Shown in pieces: positions 1-5,860 of a stretch of 7,127 nt of DNA. The notes under the pieces were generated by a model that did no database searches, was not told the DNA's origin, and saw only the letters and a list, made by a program, of their open reading frames with translations. Position 1 is the first letter of the stretch. Every line of letters starts with the position of its first letter. The stretch comes from Planctomycetaceae bacterium (GTDB taxonomy: Bacteria > Planctomycetota > Planctomycetia > Pirellulales > Pirellulaceae): assembly GCA_007124535.1 (NCBI GenBank), contig SLEY01000086.1:1-7127 (forward strand). The letters are read 5' to 3'. Made by a program: the position numbers and the translations under genes.

Positions 1-445
1 AGCTGTTATTGGGTGCGATTTCCATCGACTCGATATAGCGGCGGAGTCGTTCGTTCTCATCGCGGATATTCCGCAGGTTGAGCATGTTTTCCACGCGTTT
101 GAGCAGTTCGATCTTATTGACGGGCTTCGAAAGGAAATCATCGGTCCCCGCTTGAACCGCCCTTTCGATATCCCCTAATTCGTTCAGCGCCGTCACCATC
201 AAGATCATGACCCCGCTGGTCTGAGGATCATCTTTCAAGATCCGGCAGACTTCGAAACCGCTTAGCCGGGGCATCATCACATCCAGCAGAATCAGGTGCG
301 GGGCGAAGGATTCGACCTTCTGCAACGTTTCTTTCCCGTCCGCGGCGAATTCGATTTCGCAATCCAGTTCGCTCAAATAGGCTTCCAGTAGCTCGCAATT
401 GGGCTGATTATCGTCGGCGATCAAGATCCTGCTCGTTTCCGACAT
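1..445 (-). CDS. Response regulator with CheY-like receiver domain (3' end outside window)
   Basis: Read on the minus strand from the ATG at 445-443, this frame stays open for 148 codons to the window edge, so its C-terminus is missing. It is a typical receiver domain. The acidic pair D11-D12 follows the first beta strand, the phospho-acceptor D55 lies in LILLDVMMP, T85 ends strand 4, and K107 lies in FLSKPVN. These are the residues that bind magnesium and carry or sense the phosphoryl group in the CheY family. The domain ends near residue 125. The remaining visible part (residues 126-148) is charged and helical, like a linker or short coiled coil, so the protein could be a stand-alone receiver or have an output domain outside the window. 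No histidine kinase is in view, so its partner is unknown. The gene is transcribed divergently from the sigma factor at 863. Its Shine-Dalgarno sequence is weak (AGGG about 11 bases before the ATG). Confidence 0.93.
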   Translation of the reverse strand, partial: MSETSRILIADDNQPNCELLEAYLSELDCEIEFAADGKETLQKVESFAPHLILLDVMMPRLSGFEVCRILKDDPQTSGVMILMVTALNELGDIERAVQAGTDDFLSKPVNKIELLKRVENMLNLRNIRDENERLRRYIESMEIAPNNS

Positions 446-573
446 GGTCGCGTTTCCCTGTTCCTGGGGGGTATGGTCAATGGATTCGATCCGTCCGAGG
501 GGGAGTTTCCCGGGGCGATCTGGCCGGGCAGCTCGCACCGAGCAGGTTTCCACCACTTGGCGGCTTGGGGCGT

Positions 574-602
574 ATTATAGCCGGTTGTCCTGCGGCAAGG
601 AA
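574..602 (-). promoter_or_regulatory. Candidate sigma-70 promoter for the response regulator gene
   Basis: On the minus strand the -10 box is a perfect TATAAT (579 to 574). A poor -35 box, TTCCTT (602 to 597), lies upstream with a 17-base spacer. Transcription would start near 567 and give a leader of about 120 bases before the ATG at 445. The -10 box is convincing in such GC-rich sequence, while the -35 box matches the consensus only partly. The assignment is inferred from sequence alone. Confidence 0.45.
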
Positions 603-711
603 CGGCCCGGCAACAAGTGGCGACCCAGTGGCACACATCGTGGGGGGAGTGTTGTTTCCAGACCGCAGGTGTTGCCTTTTGTCATCATCCTCCCGGTCCC
701 TCGAAATTCGA

Positions 712-739
712 TCGACTTTCCCTAAACCTTCGATATCAA
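712..739 (+). promoter_or_regulatory. Weak candidate promoter for the sigma factor gene
   Basis: TCGACT (712-717) and TATCAA (734-739) are separated by 16 bases. Each matches four of six consensus positions. The predicted start would be near 746, about 117 bases before the TTG start codon. This is the best plus-strand pair I could see between 600 and 862, but matches of this quality occur by chance. Confidence 0.22.
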
Positions 740-849
740 ACACGTTACGGCGATCGATCCCGCTGCGTGACCCACTCGGCATGGCAACTGCATCCGCGAT
801 GCTCGGCGAGGGTTTCGCATTTCAAGCAGTTCGCCCCGACTTCGCCGCG

Positions 850-855
850 AAGGGA
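850..855 (+). promoter_or_regulatory. Shine-Dalgarno sequence that fixes the sigma factor start
   Basis: AAGGGA ends 7 bases before the TTG at 863-865. It is the only good ribosome binding site near the beginning of the conserved sigma sequence. It supports a TTG start rather than the far upstream ATG at 617. Confidence 0.65.
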
Positions 856-862
856 CAGCCAA

Positions 863-2326
863 TTGAATCAGAACACCGACCCCTTGCTGATCGCCGAGGA
901 TGAGGAAGGACTTGCGGAGGCAATCCGTTTGGATGATCCGATCTGCATTTACTTGCTGCAAATGGGCAAGAGCCCCATGCTGACCCGTGCGGAGGAACTG
1001 GAAGCGGCGCAGCAGATTGAGGCATCGCGCGTGGAGTATCGGCGCCGCATGCTGGCCTCCGATTTTGTGCTCCGAGGGGCTGTGGAGTTGTTGGAATCGG
1101 TGCGGGATGGGGCCCTCCGCCTGGATCGCACGGTGGACATCGCGGTGACCGACACGGCCGGCAAGGGGCGGATCCGGCAACTGCTGGAGCCGAATCTGCA
1201 GACCCTGCGCCATCTGCTGGAGCGCAACCGCCGGGACTTTCGGGTGGCGGTGGGCAAGCGGTTTCCCTGGCAGCGCCGCCGCAACGCCTGGGCCAATCTG
1301 GTCCGCCGTCGCCGCCGGGCCGTATGCTTGGTGGAGGAACTGAACTTGCGCACCAGTCGCCTGCAACCGTTGTTCGAGAAATTGGTGGGGATTTCAGTCC
1401 GGATGGAGGGCCTCAGGCGAGAAATGGCGGGGTTGGTTGCTCGGCCCGGAACGTGGGGGCGAACCTGGAATGAACTCCAGGGCGAACTGCATTTCCTCAT
1501 GCGAATGACCTCGGAAACGCCTCGGACGCTTTCCCGCCGAGTGCATCGTACGGCGGAATCTCGTCAGCGGTATGATGCGGCCAAACGTCGCCTCTCGGCC
1601 GGAAACCTCCGCCTGGTGGTTTCGATCGCCAAGAATTACTGTAATCGCGGACTCAGCTTCCTGGACTTGATTCAGGAAGGGAACACCGGCTTGATGCGCG
1701 CCGTCGAAAAATTCCAATACGCCCGCGGTTATAAGTTCTCGACCTATGCCACATGGTGGATTCGGCAAGCCATCACGCGGGCGCTGACGGATCAAAGCCG
1801 TTTGATCCGCGTGCCCGTGCATATGGTCGATACCATGGGCAAGGTGCGCAACGCCGGTCTCGAGCTGGTCCAGGAACTCGGTTGCGAACCCACGCCGGAA
1901 CAATTGGCCGAGCGAGCGAGTCTGTCTCTCGAAGAAACCCGCCGTGTCCTGAAAATGTCCCGGGCGCCGCTTTCACTCGATCAACCCGTCACCGAACAGG
2001 ATGAGAACTGCTTCGGTGAACTCCTGGAGGATCCTCGGCAGCAGGATCTGGCGCACCGTCTGGACCGGGAAACGCTCAAAACCCGGATCGAACAGGCCAT
2101 CGAGACCTTGAATTACCGCGAACGGGAAATCGTCCGTATGCGATTCGGCTTGACCGATGGCTATGCGTACACACTGGAGGAAGTCGGCCGCGTGTTTTCG
2201 GTCACGCGAGAACGTGTCCGCCAGATCGAATCCACGGCCGTGCGGAAGCTCCAGCAGCCGTTGCGCTGCTGTTCGCCGGCTCGGGTCGGCCGGGAGGCCG
2301 AATCCACGGCACTCGAAGCGTTCTGA
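863..2326 (+). CDS. RpoD/SigA-type sigma-70 RNA polymerase sigma factor
   Basis: A 487-residue protein if the TTG start is right. Sigma factors direct core RNA polymerase to promoters. Region 1.2 starts near D25-P26. Regions 2.1-2.4 cover about 240-315, including the DLIQEGNTGLMRAVEKF core-binding segment near 268 and the melting and -10 recognition segment from Y290, with W298-W299 in STYATWWIRQAITRAL. Region 3 follows to about 400. Region 4 covers about 408-465, with the -35 helix VTRERVRQIE at 447-456. Region 1.1 appears to be absent. An insert of roughly 180 residues (about 60-238) separates regions 1.2 and 2.1, in the place of the non-conserved region of E. coli RpoD, but this one is rich in arginine. 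An open frame continues upstream to an ATG at 617, but that stretch has no sigma-like sequence and no ribosome binding site. Planctomycetes carry several such factors, so I cannot say whether this is the primary one or a close paralogue. A terminator follows the stop. Confidence 0.95.
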   Translation: MNQNTDPLLIAEDEEGLAEAIRLDDPICIYLLQMGKSPMLTRAEELEAAQQIEASRVEYRRRMLASDFVLRGAVELLESVRDGALRLDRTVDIAVTDTAGKGRIRQLLEPNLQTLRHLLERNRRDFRVAVGKRFPWQRRRNAWANLVRRRRRAVCLVEELNLRTSRLQPLFEKLVGISVRMEGLRREMAGLVARPGTWGRTWNELQGELHFLMRMTSETPRTLSRRVHRTAESRQRYDAAKRRLSAGNLRLVVSIAKNYCNRGLSFLDLIQEGNTGLMRAVEKFQYARGYKFSTYATWWIRQAITRALTDQSRLIRVPVHMVDTMGKVRNAGLELVQELGCEPTPEQLAERASLSLEETRRVLKMSRAPLSLDQPVTEQDENCFGELLEDPRQQDLAHRLDRETLKTRIEQAIETLNYREREIVRMRFGLTDGYAYTLEEVGRVFSVTRERVRQIESTAVRKLQQPLRCCSPARVGREAESTALEAF

Positions 2327-2354
2327 CGCCGCCTCGAGCCCCCACCCGTTGTTC

Positions 2355-2396
2355 CCGGACCGGATTTCTGCCATCATGCACGGTCTGGTTTTTTTT
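2355..2396 (+). terminator. Intrinsic terminator after the sigma factor gene
   Basis: CCGGACCG (2355-2362) pairs with CGGTCTGG (2381-2388) to give an 8-bp stem with one G-T wobble and an 18-base loop. Eight T residues follow immediately (2389-2396). The hairpin begins 28 bases after the sigma factor stop codon, and the T-run ends 38 bases before the xylA start. The stem and U-tract are typical of a factor-independent terminator, although the loop is longer than usual. Because it sits so close to xylA it could also act as an attenuator for read-through into xylA. Confidence 0.75.
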
Positions 2397-2434
2397 GTGT
2401 CGGCGAACAGAACCCCCACAGAGAGCGATTGGAT

Positions 2435-3745
2435 ATGACAGCGTTTCCCGAAGTTGAAAAGATCCGTTACGAGGGCCCCGATTCGAAGAACCCTTTAGCC
2501 TTTCGCTGGTACAACGAGGACGAGGTGGTTGAGGGGAAGACGATGAAGGAGCATTTCCGCTTCAGCGTCGTCTACTGGCACACCTTCCGCGGTACCGGCG
2601 CCGATCCTTTCGGGGCAGGCACTATGCTCCAACCGTGGGATGATGGAAGCCCTTCGGTAACCAACGCCCAGGATCGGGTGCGGGTCGCTTTCGAATTCAT
2701 CGAGAAGTTGGGGGCCCCGTTTTACGCTTTTCACGATCGGGATGTCGCACCCGAAGGCGACTCACTTGCCGAGACCAACCAAAATCTGGACGCCGTCGCC
2801 CGGATCTTGAAGGAAGAGCAGGAGCGGACGGGGATCCGGTTGTTGTGGGGTACGGCGAATTTGTTCAGCAATCCCCGCTATGTGCATGGGGCGTCGACCA
2901 GCTGCAACGCCGATGCATTCGCTTTTGCGGCGTCCCAGGTGAAGAAGTGCTTGGAGATCACCAAAGAGCTGGGCGGGCAGAACTACGTCTTTTGGGGAGG
3001 CCGAGAAGGCTATCAGAACCTGTTCAATACCGACATGAAGCGGGAGCTGGATCACCTGGGGCGGTTCCTGCATCTGGCGGTGGACTATGCCCGAGAGATC
3101 GGGTTCACCGGCCAGTTTTTGATTGAGCCCAAGCCGAAGGAGCCCACGAAGCACCAATACGACTCGGACGCGGCCGCCTGCATCAATTTCCTGCGGGCCT
3201 ACGATCTGACCGATCACTTCAAATTGAACCTGGAAACCAACCATGCCACCTTGGCGGGCCACACGATGATGCATGAGTTGGATTATGCGGGGCATCAAGG
3301 GATGCTCGGTTCCATCGATGCGAACACGGGCGACACCTTGTTGGGCTGGGATACGGACCAGTTTCCCACGAACTATTACCTGACCGCCGAGGTCATGCTC
3401 ATGCTCCTCAAGTATGGTGGCTTGGCGCCTGGCGGCGTGAATTTCGACGCCAAACTGCGGCGGGAGAGTTTCGAACCGATCGATTTGTTCCACGCTCACG
3501 TGGGTGGAATGGACGCGTTTGCGCGCGGGTTGAAGATCGCCGCCGCGATTCGAGCGGGCGGCGAACTGGACGAATTTGTTCGGAATCGTTACAGCAGCTG
3601 GGACACGGGGATCGGGGCCCGGATCGAAGCGGGTGAGGCGGATTTCCGGGCTTTGGAAGCGTATATGCTGGAAAAAGGCGAAATCACCCCCAACGTCAGC
3701 GGCCGCCAGGAAATGCTCGAAAACCTGATCAACCGCTACCTGTAA
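2435..3745 (+). CDS. xylA: Xylose isomerase (group II)
   Basis: A 436-residue cytoplasmic enzyme that interconverts D-xylose and D-xylulose, and usually also glucose and fructose, using two divalent metal ions in a TIM barrel. All expected active-site residues are present, each one position lower than in E. coli XylA: H100 and D103 in FHDRD; E231 and K233 in IEPKPKEP; E267 and H270 in LETNHATLAGH; D295 in SIDANTGD; D306 and D308 in WDTDQFP; and D338 in NFDAKLRR. The length and the N-terminal extension with VYWHTFRGTGADPFG place it in group II. I chose the ATG at 2435 because AGAGAG lies 9 bases upstream; an in-frame TTG at 2429 is too close to it. No xylulokinase, xylose transporter or XylR regulator is in the window. 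The rhomboid gene follows after 20 bases and is probably co-transcribed. A terminator lies just upstream and I see no clear promoter of its own. Confidence 0.98.
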   Translation: MTAFPEVEKIRYEGPDSKNPLAFRWYNEDEVVEGKTMKEHFRFSVVYWHTFRGTGADPFGAGTMLQPWDDGSPSVTNAQDRVRVAFEFIEKLGAPFYAFHDRDVAPEGDSLAETNQNLDAVARILKEEQERTGIRLLWGTANLFSNPRYVHGASTSCNADAFAFAASQVKKCLEITKELGGQNYVFWGGREGYQNLFNTDMKRELDHLGRFLHLAVDYAREIGFTGQFLIEPKPKEPTKHQYDSDAAACINFLRAYDLTDHFKLNLETNHATLAGHTMMHELDYAGHQGMLGSIDANTGDTLLGWDTDQFPTNYYLTAEVMLMLLKYGGLAPGGVNFDAKLRRESFEPIDLFHAHVGGMDAFARGLKIAAAIRAGGELDEFVRNRYSSWDTGIGARIEAGEADFRALEAYMLEKGEITPNVSGRQEMLENLINRYL

Positions 3746-3765
3746 GGCGGGCAGGCCAGGTCGGC

Positions 3766-4572
3766 ATGATTCCCCTCCGCGATAACATCCGGTCTCGCAC
3801 GTTCCCGATCATCAACTACCTGATGATCGCGGTTTGCGGGTTCGTGTTCTTTCTGCAGCTGGCCGGAGAGGAGCAACTGGCCGAGCGGTACGGCATGATC
3901 CCCGCCCGTGTGCTGAATCCGGGGGAACCGGTCGAGATCGTGGTCGGGACCCAGCGGGTACTCACCACGCGGGGGATACGGGTCGATCCGGTAACGCGGC
4001 CGGCGGAACCGGCGGCGGTGCCGAACGTCCTGACCTTGTTGACCTGCATCTTCCTGCACGGTGGTTGGATGCACTTCTTGGGCAACATGTGGTTCCTCTT
4101 CATTTTCGGAGACAATGTCGAGGACTGTTTTGGGCACTTCGGCTATGGGCTGTTCTATCTCGGGTGTGGCATTGCGGCCAGTACGGCGCATCTGGTCGTG
4201 AATCCCGATTCCACGCTGCCCACGATTGGGGCCAGCGGGGCGATTGCGGGTGTGATGGGCGCTTATATGTACCTGTACCCGCGCGCCCAGGTCTTGGCGC
4301 TGATCCCGTTTTTTGTGTTCTTCTACCTGACCGTTCTTCCGGCCCCCCTGTTTCTGGGTTTATGGTTTTTCCTGCAATTCTTTAGTGGGGTGATGGCCAT
4401 CGGTGCGACCCAAGCGGGGGGCGTAGCATGGTGGGCGCATATTGGCGGCTTCGTGGTCGGTTTCTGGGTGGCTTGGCTCCTGCGGCGTTCGCGTTATCTG
4501 CGCCCCTGCGTCCGGGATGTCCGATATGGGTCTCGCGAGGGGTTTGGCTCGCGGGAAAGTGGTCCGTGGTAG
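3766..4572 (+). CDS. Rhomboid-family intramembrane serine protease
   Basis: A 268-residue integral membrane protein. Rhomboids cut transmembrane substrates with a serine-histidine dyad inside the bilayer. The catalytic serine is S157 in the GASGA motif on helix 4, and the partner histidine is H225 in AWWAHIGGF on helix 6. H103 and N107 in HGGWMHFLGNMW are the helix 2 residues expected to form the oxyanion hole. Six hydrophobic segments are visible, at about 13-32, 88-118, 125-145, 151-170, 175-209 and 218-239, which is the basic six-helix core. A polar loop of about 55 residues (32-87) lies between helices 1 and 2. The C-terminal tail (240-268) is short and rich in arginine, so it is probably cytoplasmic. 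The start at 3766 has AGG at a suitable distance, and the gene follows xylA by 20 bases. Its substrate cannot be told from sequence, and the link to xylose metabolism is only positional. Confidence 0.95.
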   Translation: MIPLRDNIRSRTFPIINYLMIAVCGFVFFLQLAGEEQLAERYGMIPARVLNPGEPVEIVVGTQRVLTTRGIRVDPVTRPAEPAAVPNVLTLLTCIFLHGGWMHFLGNMWFLFIFGDNVEDCFGHFGYGLFYLGCGIAASTAHLVVNPDSTLPTIGASGAIAGVMGAYMYLYPRAQVLALIPFFVFFYLTVLPAPLFLGLWFFLQFFSGVMAIGATQAGGVAWWAHIGGFVVGFWVAWLLRRSRYLRPCVRDVRYGSREGFGSRESGPW

Positions 4573-4588
4573 CTTTTTTGGGTCTTGG

Positions 4589-4613
4589 AACCGGTTTCTG
4601 AAAAACCGAGGTT
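4589..4613 (+). other. Stem-loop just after the rhomboid gene
   Basis: CGGTTT (4592-4597) pairs with AAACCG (4603-4608) around a 5-base loop. AAC/GTT pairing can extend it outward across a 2-base bulge. It starts about 17 bases after the rhomboid stop. No T-run follows it, so it is not a standard intrinsic terminator. It could protect the 3' end of the xylA-rhomboid message or assist Rho-dependent termination. Confidence 0.4.
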
Positions 4614-4640
4614 GCAGGAAATCGGCAAACTACGGATGAT
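4612..4640 (+). promoter_or_regulatory. Weak candidate promoter for the cyclophilin gene
   Basis: TTGCAG (4612-4617) and GATGAT (4635-4640) have a 17-base spacer. They match three and four of six consensus positions. A start near 4647 would give a leader of about 108 bases that contains the structures described at 4651-4720. The assignment is uncertain. Confidence 0.25.
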
Positions 4641-4697
4641 ACGCATCGCGCCGGGAGGCGTCGCGGGGTGCGCAGGGAAGCGCATGTGAAGTCCATC

Positions 4698-4720
4698 CCG
4701 GAGAACCCGGTCTTTTTTTT
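4698..4720 (+). terminator. Possible weak intrinsic terminator or attenuator upstream of the cyclophilin gene
   Basis: CCGG (4698-4701) can pair with CCGG (4707-4710) around a 5-base loop. After two bases a run of eight T residues follows (4713-4720). The stem is only four G-C pairs, so its strength is doubtful. It lies 34 bases before the cyclophilin start. It may end the xylA-rhomboid transcript or act within the leader of the next gene. Confidence 0.4.
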
Positions 4721-4741
4721 GGCTTAACGCTCGTACTGCAT

Positions 4742-4746
4742 GGAGG
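4742..4746 (+). promoter_or_regulatory. Shine-Dalgarno sequence that fixes the cyclophilin start
   Basis: GGAGG ends 8 bases before the ATG at 4755. An in-frame ATG at 4740 overlaps this ribosome binding site and has none of its own, so 4755 is the better start. It also places the positive charges of the signal peptide at the very N-terminus. Confidence 0.8.
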
Positions 4747-4754
4747 CAGACACA

Positions 4755-5498
4755 ATGCTCCGCTCTTTTCTTTCTGCGCGGCTCGTCTTGATGCTGGTGT
4801 TCCCCCTGAGCCTGCTCAGTTTGGGGTGTGGGCGTGACGCAGCACCGCCGCCGGCTTCGATTCCGGCGGCCGAATCCTCGTCCGAGACGAACTCGAATCC
4901 CACCCCTGGCGTCGCAGAACCGGTCCTGGTACGTGCGGATGGGCCTTCCACAGCAACCCCCGCTCGCCCGGAAACCGCCGGCCAGCGACCCGATCCCGAA
5001 GTGGTTCTGCAGACCTCGCAAGGGCCGATCCGCATCCGGTTGTTCCCAGCCAAAGCCCCGCTGACCGTCGACAATTTCCTCCGCAACTATGTCGATCGCG
5101 GCTTCTACGATCAGACGATCATCCACTTTGTCGATCCCGACTTCATCATCGCCGCCGGCGGTTTCGGCCCGGATCTCCAGGCGGCCTCGCCCGGCGCCTA
5201 TATTGCCAACGAGGCTCGAAACGGCCTGAAAAACCTCCGCGGAATGGTCGCCATGGCCCGGGACCCCCAGCATATCGACAGCGCCAACAGCCAGTTCTTC
5301 ATCAATGTGGTCGATAATCCGGTCCTGGACCATCAGGGCGAGGAACCGGGCGAATTCGGTTACTGCGTCTTCGGCGAAGTCGTCGAAGGGATGGACGTGG
5401 TCGACCGCATCGCTGCCGTTCCGGTGCAGGATCAGCCGGATTTCCCCTCCACCCCCGCGGAGCCCATCCTCATCGAAGCAGCCCGGCGAGCCCGTTAG
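4755..5498 (+). CDS. Cyclophilin-type peptidyl-prolyl isomerase-like lipoprotein with altered active site
   Basis: A 247-residue protein. Residues 1-24 form a signal peptide with R3 and R9 before a hydrophobic core, and C25 in LSLGC is a probable lipidation cysteine, although S at -3 is not the usual leucine. Residues 26-70 are a low-complexity linker rich in Pro, Ser, Thr and Ala. The cyclophilin domain begins near 73 and runs almost to the end, resembling E. coli PpiA and PpiB (TVDNFLRNYVDRGFYD, NEARNGLKNLRGMVAMAR, NSQFFINVVDN, YCVFGEVVEGMDVVDRI). Q180 and F182 match Q111 and F113 of human cyclophilin A. However, the catalytic arginine (R55 in CypA) is F125, and Q63 is A133. Isomerase activity is therefore doubtful, and a binding or chaperone role is possible. 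It would sit on a membrane facing the periplasm. The small zinc-ribbon gene follows after 119 bases. Confidence 0.92.
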   Translation: MLRSFLSARLVLMLVFPLSLLSLGCGRDAAPPPASIPAAESSSETNSNPTPGVAEPVLVRADGPSTATPARPETAGQRPDPEVVLQTSQGPIRIRLFPAKAPLTVDNFLRNYVDRGFYDQTIIHFVDPDFIIAAGGFGPDLQAASPGAYIANEARNGLKNLRGMVAMARDPQHIDSANSQFFINVVDNPVLDHQGEEPGEFGYCVFGEVVEGMDVVDRIAAVPVQDQPDFPSTPAEPILIEAARRAR

Positions 5499-5522
5499 TC
5501 CCGAAAATTCGCAACCGGAATC

Positions 5523-5551
5523 TTTACAAGAACGATGGCGTGGGATTAAAC
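5523..5551 (+). promoter_or_regulatory. Weak candidate promoter for the zinc-ribbon gene
   Basis: TTTACA (5523-5528) matches five of six -35 positions, and TTAAAC (5546-5551), 17 bases on, matches only three of six -10 positions. It lies in the 119-base gap after the cyclophilin gene. No terminator is visible in that gap, so read-through from the cyclophilin gene is equally possible. Confidence 0.22.
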
Positions 5552-5604
5552 TGGACTTCGGCGGAGCCTATCGGCTCGACAGGTCTCGTCGTCGATTCGG
5601 CAGC

Positions 5605-5610
5605 AGGAGG
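5605..5610 (+). promoter_or_regulatory. Strong Shine-Dalgarno sequence that fixes the zinc-ribbon start
   Basis: AGGAGG ends 7 bases before the ATG at 5618. The same frame is open from an ATG at 5540, but that start has no ribosome binding site. The strong site makes 5618 the clear choice. Confidence 0.85.
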
Positions 5611-5617
5611 AAAGCCC

Positions 5618-5860
5618 ATGACCACGCACGCCACGTTCTTCCTTCAGCGATGCCCGACGTGTGGGCGGCAGCTACGAATCTCTGTCCAGTACTTGGGCAA
5701 GCCTATCCAGTGCCGTCATTGCCGGGCGTTGTTTACGGCGGTCGATCCGTCCATGTTGGTGGAGAATGGCGAGCAGACGGACCCATTGCTCCAGCGCGTG
5801 GACCAGCTGCTCGCCCAGTCAGAGACCATCAGTCTGATGGGGGGGCTTCCGCAGACGTAA
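5618..5860 (+). CDS. Small zinc-ribbon protein of unknown function
   Basis: An 80-residue protein. It has a four-cysteine zinc ribbon, C12-x2-C15-x16-C32-x2-C35, in the form CPTCGR ... CRHCRALF. This is the MJ0042-like type of short ribbon that planctomycete genomes often place at the N-terminus of larger proteins. Here it stands almost alone. After residue 45 comes an acidic, leucine-containing helix (about 55-70) and a short tail. There is no signal peptide and no second domain. A small cytoplasmic zinc-binding protein is the most that can be said, and binding to nucleic acid or another protein is conjecture. Its start rests on a strong AGGAGG. Its last 32 bases overlap the end of the opposite-strand gene at 5829-6272. 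Confidence 0.8.
   Translation: MTTHATFFLQRCPTCGRQLRISVQYLGKPIQCRHCRALFTAVDPSMLVENGEQTDPLLQRVDQLLAQSETISLMGGLPQT
5826..5840. other. Hairpin at the convergent gene ends
   Basis: CCATCA (5826-5831) and TGATGG (5835-5840) form a perfect 6-bp stem with a 3-base loop. The stem covers the minus-strand stop codon (5829-5831). Neither strand has a T-run after it, so it is not a standard terminator. Alternative pairings exist nearby: CAGTCT at 5830-5835 with AGACTG at 5860-5865, and GTCTG at 5832-5836 with CAGAC at 5852-5856. Confidence 0.45.

Larger units (their letters stand above)
446..862. other. Divergent intergenic region, 417 bp
   Basis: This region separates the leftward response regulator from the rightward sigma factor. 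Several overlapping reading frames cross it, but none has a credible ribosome binding site or recognisable protein. It should hold both promoters: a good candidate on the minus strand (574-602) and a weak one on the plus strand (712-739). A near-palindrome TCGAAATTCGA lies at 701-711, just before the weak plus-strand promoter. I see no tRNA, small RNA or terminator in it. Confidence 0.6.

Noticed and set aside
617..862. In-frame upstream extension of the sigma factor to the ATG at 617
   Set aside because: The 82 extra residues show no sigma-like sequence, and the ATG has no ribosome binding site. The TTG at 863 has AAGGGA at an ideal distance just before the conserved part.
781..903. Short upstream reading frame overlapping the sigma factor start
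   Set aside because: The ATG at 781 has no Shine-Dalgarno sequence, and the 40-residue product is low in recognisable features.
722..1366. Long minus-strand open frame opposite the sigma factor
   Set aside because: It lies antisense to well-conserved sigma regions, has no ribosome binding site, and its product looks like a compositional shadow of GC-rich coding DNA.
2429..2434. TTG at 2429 as the xylA start
   Set aside because: It lies only 3 bases after the AGAGAG ribosome binding site. The ATG at 2435 is better spaced and matches the usual N-terminus.
2762..3499. A 245-codon minus-strand open frame opposite xylA
   Set aside because: xylA on the plus strand is certain with all catalytic residues. 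The opposite frame is a GC-driven shadow with no recognisable motif.
4675..4710. Superficial resemblance to cobalamin riboswitch motifs (GGGAA, then GTGAAGTCC, then CCGGAGAACCCGG)
   Set aside because: The core CTGT-containing segment and the long spacing before the B12 box are missing, and the downstream gene has no link to cobalamin. Short GC-rich matches like these arise by chance.
4494..5333. A 279-codon minus-strand open frame opposite the rhomboid end and the cyclophilin
   Set aside because: It crosses two clear plus-strand genes and the gap between them, and has no coherent domain.
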